From positions 1 through 64,000 of the forward strand of contig JAZGGI010000022.1 of NCBI GenBank assembly GCA_036480375.1: a DNA stretch of 64,000 nt, written 5' to 3'. Both the position numbers and the translations under genes were made by a program. Each line of letters opens with the position of its first letter. The stretch's first letter is position 1. Positions 8,001 through 16,896 of the stretch are shown here, piece by piece. Source of the stretch: Candidatus Zixiibacteriota bacterium. GTDB lineage: Bacteria; Zixibacteria; MSB-5A5; GN15; JAAZOE01. The notes below the pieces were generated by a model, which saw only the letters and a program-made list of their open reading frames with translations, was not told the DNA's origin and ran no database searches.

Positions 8001-8444
8001 ATGGCAAGACGTGTATTCTTTAGTTTCCACTACAGGCATGTATGGAGAGTTAATCAAATAAGGAGTATGCCAAACATAACGGGTACTGCCTCAGCAGGGT
8101 TTCAGGATGCATCTCTTTGGGAGGGTGCAAAAAAGAAAGGTGTCAAAGAAATAAAGCGTATGATCGACAAAGGTTTGGAGAATACCTCGGTCACGGTAGT
8201 GTTCGTAACTCATGGTACGGTGGATAGAAAATACATAAACTACGAAATCAATCAGTCACTCGCCCGTGGCAATGGTCTAGTAGCAGTTCAGATCCATCAC
8301 CTTAAAGACGAAAACAAGCAAACTAGCTCGCCTGGTGCCATACCTTACCAGATAAAGGCTAACGGATTCAAGGCGTATAAATATACTAATAAAGAAGCGT
8401 TAGCTCGCTGGATTAATGAAGCAGCTAAGATAGCAGGCAGGTGA
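8001..8444 (+). CDS. ThsB-like TIR protein (MTH538/DUF1863 family)
   Basis: 147 residues with GGAGG before the start. The opening RRVFFSFHY, the DASLWEGAKKKG segment and NTSVTVVFVTHGT match the MTH538 TIR-like family. That family includes ThsB, the TIR protein of Thoeris that turns NAD into a nucleotide signal after phage infection. E82 in YINYEINQS is the likely catalytic residue. The length is slightly below the roughly 190 residues of ThsB, so it is close to a bare TIR domain. Its partner is the three-helix membrane protein just upstream rather than a known ThsA. Confidence 0.85.
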   Translation: MARRVFFSFHYRHVWRVNQIRSMPNITGTASAGFQDASLWEGAKKKGVKEIKRMIDKGLENTSVTVVFVTHGTVDRKYINYEINQSLARGNGLVAVQIHHLKDENKQTSSPGAIPYQIKANGFKAYKYTNKEALARWINEAAKIAGR

Positions 8445-8500
8445 TCCTTAACGATAGATTACGCCAATGGTGACTCACAGCTCTGCTATGGATATTGAAG

Positions 8501-9511
8501 TTATTCCTCTTCCAGTTTCCTGACGCGGCGGATGAGGTCCGGGAGTTTGCGGAGGGAGGCTTCGATTCGTTTGGTTTCCATTATCGGTTTGGCCGGATAC
8601 CCGAAATACATTTTACCGCCTTCGAGTGATTTGGAAACTCCCGATTGCGCTCCGACAATTGCCCCATCACCGATTTCAATATGTCCCACGACACCAACCT
8701 GCCCGGCCAGGATTACGGCCTTGCCCAATTTAGTCGAGCCTGATATGCCTACTTGCGCGACAATAATCGAGTTCTCGCCAATCTTCACATTATGCGCGAT
8801 TTGTACCAGATTATCAATTTTGACGCCTCGTTCAATCACTGTCGGCCCGACGGCTCCCCTGTCAATCGTGACGCTCGCTCCGATTTCAACATTATCGCCG
8901 ATTTCAACCCATCCCACTTGGCGGATTTTTGAATATTCCTGACCCGGTTCGGTCGGAGCGAATCCAAATCCGTCGGAACCGATTACGGTACCGGCGTGAA
9001 TTATAACGTTATTCCCGATTTTGGTTTCGTGCATTATCGAAACATTGGGAGCAATCCGGCAATTATCGCCTATTATTGAGTTTTTGCCTATAAATGTGCC
9101 GGCCTTGATAACGCATTCATTACCAATCTTCACACCTTCTTCTATGACAGCATGAGGCCCGATTTCAACCCGGTCAGATAGTAAGGCTTTTTCGGAAATC
9201 GCGGCCGTGGGATGAATTGTCCAGTTTTCTTCGTAGGGAAGAGGATATAAAATATTAATGATTTTAGAGAATGCCAAATAGGGATTATCGCTGACAATCG
9301 TATTTTTACCTTCAATCGCATGATCGGGAGATAAAACAAAGGCCGACGCATTTGAGTCGGCCATAAATTTCTTGTAAGCGGGATTTGATAAGAACGTGAT
9401 TTGTCCCGAACCTGCGGTTTCAATCGGCGCCGCGGACTCAATTATCGTCGCTCCATCTCCTTTGAATTCCGCCCCGATTTTTTCTGCCAATTCTTTAACC
9501 GTAAACGGCAA
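8501..9511 (-). CDS. lpxD: UDP-3-O-acylglucosamine N-acyltransferase LpxD
   Basis: 336 residues, the usual length. It adds the second acyl chain to UDP-3-O-acyl-glucosamine in lipid A synthesis, in the cytoplasm. Residues 1-100 are the uridine-binding N-terminal domain (TVKELAEKIGAEFKGDG, ITFLSNPAYKKF). About 105-310 is the left-handed beta helix of hexapeptide repeats, with the catalytic His in VQIAHNVKIGENS. A helical C-terminus follows. It is the last gene of rplU-bamA-skp-lpxD, two bases after skp. The skp-lpxD pair behind bamA is a classic envelope order and shows that the cell makes LPS. Confidence 0.97.
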   Translation of the reverse strand: MPFTVKELAEKIGAEFKGDGATIIESAAPIETAGSGQITFLSNPAYKKFMADSNASAFVLSPDHAIEGKNTIVSDNPYLAFSKIINILYPLPYEENWTIHPTAAISEKALLSDRVEIGPHAVIEEGVKIGNECVIKAGTFIGKNSIIGDNCRIAPNVSIMHETKIGNNVIIHAGTVIGSDGFGFAPTEPGQEYSKIRQVGWVEIGDNVEIGASVTIDRGAVGPTVIERGVKIDNLVQIAHNVKIGENSIIVAQVGISGSTKLGKAVILAGQVGVVGHIEIGDGAIVGAQSGVSKSLEGGKMYFGYPAKPIMETKRIEASLRKLPDLIRRVRKLEEE

Positions 9512-9513
9512 GA

Positions 9514-10032
9514 CTATTCGCCTTCTTCAAGTATCTCAAGAACCTTATCGGTTATATCCAGTTCCTTTTTCCCGTATGATAAACCGCCGGAATTAAAAAC
9601 GAAATCGATATTTTCTTCAATCGCGACTTTTTCTATCGATGCCGTTATTTTTTCCAGAAGCGGTTGAGCCAATTCATTCTGTCTTCTTTCAGCCCGCCCG
9701 CCCGGCGCCGAAACATCTCGCGTAAAGGCCTGCAATAGTTGTTCCTTGGCAACAATTGCGGCCTCTCTTTCGGCTTTCTTGTCGGCGGACAGGATTAGCT
9801 TTTGTTTTTCATACTCGGTGTACATATCCTGTAATTCTGTTTGCATTTGGGCCGCTTCATCGTCCCATTCCTTCATGTCGGCCGCGAATTGCTCCTGGGC
9901 TCTAACCCATTCGGTATAACTCATGAAAATTCTTTCGGAATCGACAAACGCCAATTTTTGTGCTATCGCATTTCCTCCAAACATCAACGCGAAGATGAAA
10001 CACACAATACTCAATCTAACCAGTTTCCGCAT
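9514..10032 (-). CDS. skp: Periplasmic chaperone Skp (OmpH family)
   Basis: 172 residues from the ATG at 10032, which is preceded by GGAG; a GTG two codons upstream is less likely. The signal peptide ends GNAIAQ. The mature protein starts KLAFVDSERIF, the usual OmpH opening, and continues as a long charged coiled coil (about 45-125) before a short beta segment, IDFVFNSGG. Skp trimers hold unfolded outer-membrane proteins in the periplasm and hand them to BamA, whose gene lies directly upstream. Confidence 0.93.
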   Translation of the reverse strand: MRKLVRLSIVCFIFALMFGGNAIAQKLAFVDSERIFMSYTEWVRAQEQFAADMKEWDDEAAQMQTELQDMYTEYEKQKLILSADKKAEREAAIVAKEQLLQAFTRDVSAPGGRAERRQNELAQPLLEKITASIEKVAIEENIDFVFNSGGLSYGKKELDITDKVLEILEEGE

Positions 10033-10074
10033 GAGCACTCTCCTTTTATAAGAATAAAATATTCCTCAATAACC

Positions 10075-12441
10075 TTAAAATCCCTGCCCGATCTGGAAAT
10101 GAGGTTTCCAACCTCCAGATTCGCCGTAAACCTCGTCGAAGGCGTAACCGAAGTCAAATCCTATAACACCGACTCCCGGGACTACCAATCGAAATCCGAT
10201 TCCGGCTCCTCGGGCCAGGCCGGAAAACAGCTTAATATCTCTTTTACTTTCCCAGGCCGCTCCGGCATCGGCAAAACCCAGGACATATATTTGCTGTTCC
10301 ACGAGAGGGAACTGAAGTTCAAAATTATAAATTACCTCCGCTATTCCTCGATCAAAACTTCCGCCCGGTCCCCGGGGAGAAAGCGAAGCGTCGGGGTATC
10401 CGCGCACCATGCCGTCGGGATCGACCCCGCCCGGCGAAAAACGCTCGGAATAGGGTATTTTGTCATTATTATCAGCGCTGATATAACCGAATCTGAATTT
10501 ACTGACAAAAGCGAAATTCCATCCCAGTGGAATAAATCTTTGGGCAATAAACAGGTGTTTATAATATTCCCATTGACCGCCCAAAATTCCTCCGGCGTAT
10601 TCGCCCGTGTATGATACGCGTGAACCATCCGTGGAAAATATCGGCAAATCACGGCTATCGCGTTCGATGGTAAGCGAAGTCGCTGAAGTTCTCAGCCATT
10701 CCTCATTAAAATTGATAAGCGAGCCGCTATTGGGTATGTATGTTTGATTACCATCGGAATCAAATACAATATCTCCGCTGCGGCCCCGGAAGCTATCTGA
10801 AAAATCAAAATAGCGCACATCTTCGACGCGATATCTCCAGAAAACTTTGAAATAGTTATCCGGCCACCTCAGACGCCGTCCCAATCGGACTGCTCCACCG
10901 CGCCGTCCTTCGGTAAAATCTTCATACCACCGGCGGTTTAAATTATATATATCGCCACCGACTGATGTCGGCGTGCCGAAAAACCAGGGTTCGGTAAAGC
11001 CAAGCGATATCGAATTCCGCCGAGAACCGAAATCGATATTCATGCTCACATTTTGACCGTTGCCCCTGAAGTTCGGGATACCCAAGCCAAAAGTCCCGAC
11101 CAACTTATCCTGCCCTGAATAACCGGCCCCGGCCGAAACCTGACCGGTCGGCTTTTCTTCAACTTTCAATATCAAATCAACATCGCCGGACGGCAAATTT
11201 CTAATATCAGGCACGACGTCAGCGAAATAATTCAACTGCATCACTTCGCGAAGAGAGCGCATAAGGAGCGACCGGCGAAATGTATCCCCCGGGCGAATGA
11301 ACATTTCCCGGCGAATTACTTTTTCTTTTGTCTTGGTGTTGCCGGCGATTTTAATCATGCGAACTTCCGAAGGCAATCCCTCAATTATCCGGTAAGAAAT
11401 ATCAATCGTTGAATCACGGGTTTTGCGCTCATCGAGAATCCGAACATGCAAATAACCTTCTTCCTGGTACGCCCCATATAATTCCCCGAGCGATTCATCA
11501 TATTTTTCCTGGTTAAAAATTTTGCCTTCATCATGCTTGAGGACTTTTGACAGCCGCTCGGAGCTATAGATTTCATTGCCCGAAAATTCGGCTTTGCCAA
11601 AATAATATCGAGGCCCCTCATACATATCGATGTATACGCTCATTCGGTTGCGAGCCGTATCGATAACGAATGAATCCGATTTTATATATGCGTCAACAAA
11701 TCCTTTTTTATTGCAGTATTCGATAATCTTGTCTAAATCTTCCGGGTATTTTTCTTTCTTGAAATCAGACGATCGCAAAAAACCGTGCTTGCGGTTCGAC
11801 ATCTGCTTAACGACATCCTCAGCCTTTAACCGCTCCGTGCCGGTCAGATAAACCTTTTCGACTTTTATTTTACTGTATTCTTTTATCTTAAAAGTCAAAT
11901 CAGCCTGAGTCGAATCTTCCGAATATTTCAATTCCGGATTGGCTATGGCCATAAAATATCCCTTGGACATATATTCCGCTTCGATTTTGGCCTTGGCCTG
12001 CATTGCCAGATGATCCGATATGAATCCGCCCGGAGCCAATCGCAACAGCTCTTCCAGATCCTTGTCTTTTATCTTATCGTTGCCGTCATAATTAATGCTG
12101 GTGAGTTGAGGATATTCGCTAACCCTGATAATGATAATGATTCCGGCGGTAACCGGTTCGATTTCCACGGTAATATCACGGAATATCCCCTGAGCATAGA
12201 GGCTCTTTACCGCTCCCTGAACCTCGGTTCCTTTCAGAGTCCCGCCCAGCGCAAACGCCGCGATATTTTTTATCATGGTTTCAGAAGAATTGACATTGCC
12301 GGTCACCTGAATATCAACAATTTTGTATTGCTGATACTGCTGAGCGGCGGCCGAAGCATTAATAATAATTACCGACGCCAGAGCAATCGCGCCGGAAAAT
12401 ATAATTCCTCTTATCCCGTCCCTGATCTTCAATAAGTCCAT
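10075..12441 (-). CDS. bamA: Outer membrane protein assembly factor BamA
   Basis: 788 residues. A signal peptide ending ASAAAQ is followed by POTRA domains at about 35-420 (for example IVDIQVTGNVNSSETMI, VYLTGTERLKAEDV and IKIAGNTKTKEKVIRREM) and a C-terminal 16-strand barrel. The barrel carries VRGYPD, the conserved (V/I)RG(F/Y) motif. BamA inserts beta-barrel proteins into the outer membrane. The ATG at 12441 has no clear ribosome site and sits only 12 bases after the rplU stop, so it probably depends on translation of rplU. Confidence 0.97.
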   Translation of the reverse strand: MDLLKIRDGIRGIIFSGAIALASVIIINASAAAQQYQQYKIVDIQVTGNVNSSETMIKNIAAFALGGTLKGTEVQGAVKSLYAQGIFRDITVEIEPVTAGIIIIIRVSEYPQLTSINYDGNDKIKDKDLEELLRLAPGGFISDHLAMQAKAKIEAEYMSKGYFMAIANPELKYSEDSTQADLTFKIKEYSKIKVEKVYLTGTERLKAEDVVKQMSNRKHGFLRSSDFKKEKYPEDLDKIIEYCNKKGFVDAYIKSDSFVIDTARNRMSVYIDMYEGPRYYFGKAEFSGNEIYSSERLSKVLKHDEGKIFNQEKYDESLGELYGAYQEEGYLHVRILDERKTRDSTIDISYRIIEGLPSEVRMIKIAGNTKTKEKVIRREMFIRPGDTFRRSLLMRSLREVMQLNYFADVVPDIRNLPSGDVDLILKVEEKPTGQVSAGAGYSGQDKLVGTFGLGIPNFRGNGQNVSMNIDFGSRRNSISLGFTEPWFFGTPTSVGGDIYNLNRRWYEDFTEGRRGGAVRLGRRLRWPDNYFKVFWRYRVEDVRYFDFSDSFRGRSGDIVFDSDGNQTYIPNSGSLINFNEEWLRTSATSLTIERDSRDLPIFSTDGSRVSYTGEYAGGILGGQWEYYKHLFIAQRFIPLGWNFAFVSKFRFGYISADNNDKIPYSERFSPGGVDPDGMVRGYPDASLSPRGPGGSFDRGIAEVIYNFELQFPLVEQQIYVLGFADAGAAWESKRDIKLFSGLARGAGIGFRLVVPGVGVIGFDFGYAFDEVYGESGGWKPHFQIGQGF

Positions 12442-12453
12442 CAATATTTTTTA

Positions 12454-12771
12454 TTACGCCGGTGTATTGATTTTGGTGATTTTTAATTCCGTATATGATT
12501 GCCTGTGACCTTTGGTGCGGCGATATTTGGTCCGTCTCTTAAACTTATAAACGGTGACCTTGTCGTCCTTATCCTGGGTCAATAGCTCCGCCTCAACCGT
12601 CGCGTTTTCAACGTACGGATTGCCAACCACCGGCTCTTTATTTCCGGAAATCAGAAGAACCTTATCAATCGTCACCTTTTCTCCGACCGCACCGTCTAAT
12701 CGAGGGACTTTAACAAGAGCCCCTTCCTCAACGGTAAATTGGGTGCCGCCCGTTTCGATTACAGCGTACAT
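12454..12771 (-). CDS. rplU: 50S ribosomal protein L21
   Basis: 105 residues, full length. It opens MYAVIETGGTQF and carries the conserved KVTVYKFKRRTKYRRTKGHRQ RNA-binding region near its end. In most bacteria rplU is followed by rpmA (L27); here the next gene is bamA and no L27 gene is in the window. A TTTGGAGGAATT ribosome site precedes the start. It is the first gene of the operon with bamA, skp and lpxD. Confidence 0.97.
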   Translation of the reverse strand: MYAVIETGGTQFTVEEGALVKVPRLDGAVGEKVTIDKVLLISGNKEPVVGNPYVENATVEAELLTQDKDDKVTVYKFKRRTKYRRTKGHRQSYTELKITKINTPA

Positions 12772-12817
12772 AAATCCAATTCCTCCAAAGATTTCTTAAA
12801 ATAGTTAATCTTAGAAG

Positions 12818-12846
12818 GTAATATCCAGACGGCGCAAGTCAAGCAA
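12818..12846 (-). promoter_or_regulatory. Candidate promoter for rplU-bamA-skp-lpxD
   Basis: On the minus strand TTGCTT (12841-12846), a 17-base spacer and TATTAC (12818-12823) resemble a sigma-70 promoter, about 45 bases before the rplU start. The match is moderate. Confidence 0.35.
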
Positions 12847-12977
12847 AATTTCACCGGCATCCTTTCCTGCCAACAGGTTTTTGTTTCTCCATTCACAACT
12901 TATACTCTCCAATATACTTACTGTTCAAAAAAAGGATATCCTCCAGGTATTTCTTCTTTTCAATTATCAACTTGTGA

Positions 12978-13007
12978 TTGTCTTACGATGCTTTTTGCGT
13001 ATATTAT
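12978..13007 (+). promoter_or_regulatory. Candidate promoter for uvrB
   Basis: TTGTCT (12978-12983), an 18-base spacer and TATTAT (13002-13007). The expected start falls at or next to the ATG at 13014. No ribosome site is visible before that ATG, so the message may be leaderless. Confidence 0.35.
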
Positions 13008-13013
13008 CAAGTT

Positions 13014-15005
13014 ATGAGCGAATTTCAACTGGTATCGAATTTCGAACCCAAAGGCGATCAGCCGGAGGCCATTGACCGACTTGTTCAGGGCCTCCGGCAG
13101 GGACAAAAGCATCAAACTCTTCTCGGTGTCACCGGTTCGGGTAAAACTTTTACGATGGCCAACGTCATCTCCCGTTACAATCGCCCAACCTTGATTTTAT
13201 CTCATAACAAAACTTTAGCGGCGCAGCTTTACGGAGAAATGAAAGCTTTTTTTCCGAATAACGCCGTCGAATTTTTTATCAGCTACTATGATTACTATCA
13301 GCCCGAAGCGTACATCCCGACAACAGATACTTATATTGAAAAAGATACTTCCATGAACGACGATATCGACCGTCTTCGTCTGCGGGCGACGGCGTCGCTT
13401 CTGGAACGAAAAGATGTCGTTATCGTCTCCTCAGTATCCTGTATCTATGGTTTGGGCTCACCCAAAGATTATAAAGAACTTCTCCTTTTTCTTGAAATCG
13501 GTCAGGAAGTCGATCGCGATGAGATGATTCGGCAGCTTATCAATATTCATTATAATCGCAATGATATTGATTTTTCGCGCGGAAATTTCCGGGTCCGGGG
13601 TGATACTATTGAGTTGATACCGGCCTATCAGGAATATGCCCTCAGGATAGAATTTTATGGCGATGAAGTCGAACGGCTGACGACGTTCAATCCCGTTACC
13701 GGCGAAATTTACGATAATCGTCCCCGCGTCGCGATTTATCCGGCCAAACATTTTGTGACGACTCAGCCTCAACTCGAAAAAGCGATTGTCTCGATCAAAG
13801 ACGAATTGAAACAGCGACTCGAACAATTCCAGGCGGCTGATAAACTCCTCGAAGCCCAGCGAATCGATTCGCGAACCAGCTATGATATCGAGATGATGCG
13901 CGAGATCGGATATTGTTCCGGTATCGAAAATTACAGCCGGCACCTGACCGGCCGTCAGCCGGGGGAACGGCCTTATACCCTGATTGATTTTTTCCCCGAT
14001 GATTTTCTAACTATCATTGACGAATCGCATCAATCGCTGCCACAGGTGCGGGGGATGTTTGCCGGCGACCGCTCGCGCAAAGAAACATTGGTCGGGCACG
14101 GTTTCCGTCTTCCTTCGGCTTTGGATAATCGGCCGCTGTTCTTTGAGGAATTCGACTCTCTTCAAAAACACATCATTTATGTTTCAGCCACTCCCGCCGA
14201 TTACGAGATCGAAAAATCGGACGGTGTCGTCGTGGAACAAGTGATTCGTCCGACCGGACTGATTGATCCCGAAATTGAAATTCGGCCGGTCACAAATCAA
14301 GTCGATGATCTCCTCGATGAAATTCGCCGGCGCGTTGCCGCCAAAGAACGGGTGCTGGTGACGACTCTAACTAAACGGATGTCTGAAGACCTAACCGATT
14401 ACCTGGTCAAACTCAATGTCAGAGCCCATTACCTCCATAGCGAAATCGACACGATTGACCGAACCGAACTTATTCGCAATCTGCGCCTGGCTAAATTCGA
14501 TGTCCTGGTGGGTATCAATCTCCTGCGCGAAGGGCTTGACCTGCCCGAAGTATCGCTCGTGGCCATTCTCGACGCCGACAAGGAAGGATTTCTTCGTTCG
14601 GCCCAGGCACTGATTCAGACTTCCGGACGAGCGGCTCGCAACGCCGCAGGGAAAGTTATCTATTATGCCGACGTGATTACAAATTCGATCAAACGAGCCA
14701 TGGCCGAAACCGAACGGCGGCGTCAAAAACAACTTGAGTATAACGAAGAGCATGGCATCACACCTGAGTCGATTCGCAAAACCAAAGAAGAAATTTTGCA
14801 GGCGACATCGTTTGCCGATTCCAAGACGGCCATTGATGAAGATATCGAAAAACCGGATTTCTTCGCCTCAATGGGATATGAAGATCAGGTTACGTTCCTG
14901 TCCAAAGCGATGCGCAAAGCGGCCGAAAACCTCGAATTCGAATCCGCCGCCCGCCTCCGCGATGAGATAATCAGCCTCAAAGAAAAGTTGAAAAAGGCGA
15001 AGTAG
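13014..15005 (+). CDS. uvrB: Excinuclease ABC subunit B
   Basis: 663 residues from the ATG at 13014. A TTG 36 bases upstream would add 12 residues unlike UvrB, so it is rejected. UvrB opens damaged DNA in nucleotide excision repair. Walker A is GVTGSGKT. The damage-inserting hairpin is [12 protein letters not shown]. The DEAD-type motif is IDESH, helicase motif VI is QTSGRAARN, and a UVR domain ([12 protein letters not shown]) forms the C-terminus. Length and motif order are normal. No uvrA or uvrC is nearby. Confidence 0.97.
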   Translation: MSEFQLVSNFEPKGDQPEAIDRLVQGLRQGQKHQTLLGVTGSGKTFTMANVISRYNRPTLILSHNKTLAAQLYGEMKAFFPNNAVEFFISYYDYYQPEAYIPTTDTYIEKDTSMNDDIDRLRLRATASLLERKDVVIVSSVSCIYGLGSPKDYKELLLFLEIGQEVDRDEMIRQLINIHYNRNDIDFSRGNFRVRGDTIELIPAYQEYALRIEFYGDEVERLTTFNPVTGEIYDNRPRVAIYPAKHFVTTQPQLEKAIVSIKDELKQRLEQFQAADKLLEAQRIDSRTSYDIEMMREIGYCSGIENYSRHLTGRQPGERPYTLIDFFPDDFLTIIDESHQSLPQVRGMFAGDRSRKETLVGHGFRLPSALDNRPLFFEEFDSLQKHIIYVSATPADYEIEKSDGVVVEQVIRPTGLIDPEIEIRPVTNQVDDLLDEIRRRVAAKERVLVTTLTKRMSEDLTDYLVKLNVRAHYLHSEIDTIDRTELIRNLRLAKFDVLVGINLLREGLDLPEVSLVAILDADKEGFLRSAQALIQTSGRAARNAAGKVIYYADVITNSIKRAMAETERRRQKQLEYNEEHGITPESIRKTKEEILQATSFADSKTAIDEDIEKPDFFASMGYEDQVTFLSKAMRKAAENLEFESAARLRDEIISLKEKLKKAK

Positions 15006-15011
15006 CTCCAA

Positions 15012-15431
15012 TTAGGATTCTTTGTCGATCCATTTTCGGGAACTTGCCCAACTTTTCTTAGCTTCTGATAACACATACCGCGCATCAATTTCCGTATACA
15101 AAATCCATATTATGAATATGATTGCGGTGGTATACAATAATTGAAAATCCAGACTTTGCCATCCTGATAATATTCCGGGATCATATATTATATAGAAGAA
15201 TCGTATGATGTTAAGAATTGATAAAACTACTGCAATTATCGACAACACCCACGATATGATGTAAGACATGACATCATTTCGCACGACAGGCGGTTGTTCG
15301 ACCTGGCGCACAGTCTGTTTCCAACGCAACTGCCGGTTGATCGATTCTACCGCGAATTCAGGCGTCTGCATCGGCGAGCAGCCTCGCCGTTGAGAGCTCT
15401 GCGAATCAAACCAGTTGTCTCTCCGTTTCAC
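15012..15431 (-). CDS. Small membrane protein of unknown function
   Basis: Up to 139 residues. Two or three hydrophobic helices at about 54-80 (YIISWVLSIIAVVLSIL) and 93-112 (LLYTTAIIFIIWILY) predict an inner-membrane protein with a short charged tail. The start is uncertain: a GTG at 15431, or an ATG at 15371 that removes 20 basic residues. The gene runs convergent with uvrB, six bases from its stop. No family recognised. Confidence 0.5.
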   Translation of the reverse strand: MKRRDNWFDSQSSQRRGCSPMQTPEFAVESINRQLRWKQTVRQVEQPPVVRNDVMSYIISWVLSIIAVVLSILNIIRFFYIIYDPGILSGWQSLDFQLLYTTAIIFIIWILYTEIDARYVLSEAKKSWASSRKWIDKES

Positions 15432-15738
15432 CGCCTGGTTTTCTTCCGCCAGACGCCGGAGATGGCAGGTCTGTTCTTCTCGGCACGTAAGGCCTATCGG
15501 GAATTGAGAAAAACACCCTCGAAAGAACCTTTGGCGGTTCCGCCTGAGCAGGGATTTAATATGCCGAACAAATAATTTCGGCGGGATCGCAATGACCGTC
15601 CTACTTTTTTTTGCTGCCTGCGGCCAAGTTCGGCGAAAGCCGGATGCGCCGCATTAAAACAGGATTTTACCTGTCCGGCCAACGCCGTCCACCCCTCTCA
15701 AGAGAGGAAAAACCAATTTTGGAGGAATTTAGGTCTTT

Positions 15739-16140
15739 AAAATGGGTTTGTTTCCTCAGAATAACGTTTTGGGTCATATCAACAGGCGAAAGCCTGTTTT
15801 CAGCTGTCGCGTAGATGACCTACCGTCGGTTCACCGCTTCGCTAAGGAACCGACGGCACAGAGAGCAACTTCCAAAAATGGGTTTGTTTCCTCAGATTAC
15901 GTTTTGGGTCATATCAACAGGCGAAGGCCTGTTTTCAGCTGTCGCGTAAATGACCTACCGTCGGTTCACCGCTTCGCTAAGGAACCGACGGCACAGAGAG
16001 CAACTTCCAAAAATGGGTTTGTTTCCTCAGATTAACGTTTTTGGTCATATCAACTCGGTGGTGATTACGACAGGCAAAGGCCTGTTTTTTGGCTGTCGGG
16101 GATGTCATCCCTTTTCGGCTGTCGCGCGGCAAGGCATACC
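15739..16140. repeat. Three tandem copies of repeat family A
   Basis: Cores begin at 15739, 15874 and 16009, a spacing of 135 bases. Between cores lies an 85-90-base segment carrying the CAGGCGAA.GCCTGT hairpin and a perfect 10-base inverted repeat (CCGTCGGTTC at 15823-15832, GAACCGACGG at 15847-15856). The second core has lost one base (GATTACG for GATTAACG). The third copy ends with a different tail containing GGGATGTCATCCC. The flank at 15432-15738 holds no gene, only remnants such as CACCCCTCTCAAGAGAGG. Confidence 0.85.
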
Positions 16141-16190
16141 ATTGTGAAAATGTAGTTTTTCCGGTCATATATAAATTCCCATTAGGATAT

Positions 16191-16772
16191 TTATGAATTG
16201 TCTTCAATTTCACGTTTATTTCGAACATTTTCGAGTTGCCGCATGGATTGGAGATGAATCAGGAGTTGATAGGCGCGGGATATCTGGCGGTCGAGGCGCA
16301 TTTCATATCGCAGGATATTAAAGGAAGTTGAGGTTTTGGGGAGTGACAATTTATTTATCAGATTGGCGCGGACGGTGTCATCATCTTTCTCTTTCATTGG
16401 AAATCCTCTGATTTTGCCAAAGGTTTTCATGCGTTGTATTTCCCGGTCAACATTACGCAATTGAGCATTGATTTCGGCGGTTTCGGCGCGGATAGCGCGT
16501 TGTGAACGCCAGAGGCAGTTGGCGATTTTTTGGACGAGACAATTTTGGAATTCGGTTGTCGGTTTGAGTTCCTCAATTAGGGCTGATAATAGAAGCTCGT
16601 AATCTTCTTCGTTTTCCTTGAGATGAGGCGAGTTGATTACCAAATCTTTGGCGTATAGGCCGTGCCGGGTGACGTTATTGGAGACTATCTCCTTGCCTTT
16701 ATTTGACTTGGGCCCGGTTGATTTTTGGGCGTTTTTTTGATTGGCTTCGATTTGTTTTTTGCTTGTGGGCAT
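16191..16772 (-). CDS. Conserved hypothetical protein with NQKNAQKSTGPK motif
   Basis: 193 residues with a strong ribosome site (AAAGGAGG). The N-terminus (ANQKNAQKSTGPKSNKGK, then VTRHGLYAKD) is a signature I know from multi-copy hypothetical proteins in environmental bacteria. It is basic and resembles a nucleic-acid-binding arm. The rest is helical and charged (RAIRAETAEINAQLRNVDREIQ), probably a coiled coil. There is no membrane segment. It sits next to repeat copies, which would suit a mobile-element-linked gene, but no function can be given. Confidence 0.65.
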   Translation of the reverse strand: MPTSKKQIEANQKNAQKSTGPKSNKGKEIVSNNVTRHGLYAKDLVINSPHLKENEEDYELLLSALIEELKPTTEFQNCLVQKIANCLWRSQRAIRAETAEINAQLRNVDREIQRMKTFGKIRGFPMKEKDDDTVRANLINKLSLPKTSTSFNILRYEMRLDRQISRAYQLLIHLQSMRQLENVRNKREIEDNS

Positions 16773-16896
16773 ATTTCCTCCTTTAAGGATAACTCCATAG
16801 AAAGAGGATACTTCTTAATTATGGGTAGGTTGGTGGGGAAAATGCGGGTAGGACTTTTTCCGCAGTAAGCTGTGGGACACCCAGGCTCCCAGGAAA

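Noticed and set aside
9841-10614. Plus-strand 257-codon frame
   Set aside because: Antisense to skp and the bamA barrel; no family pattern.
15294-15575. Plus-strand 93-codon frame opposite the membrane protein gene
   Set aside because: Arg/Pro-rich with no protein-like pattern; the minus-strand frame has clear membrane helices.
15739-16053. Possible CRISPR array
   Set aside because: Repeat units are about 135 bases with near-identical spacers and only three copies; no cas genes are present.
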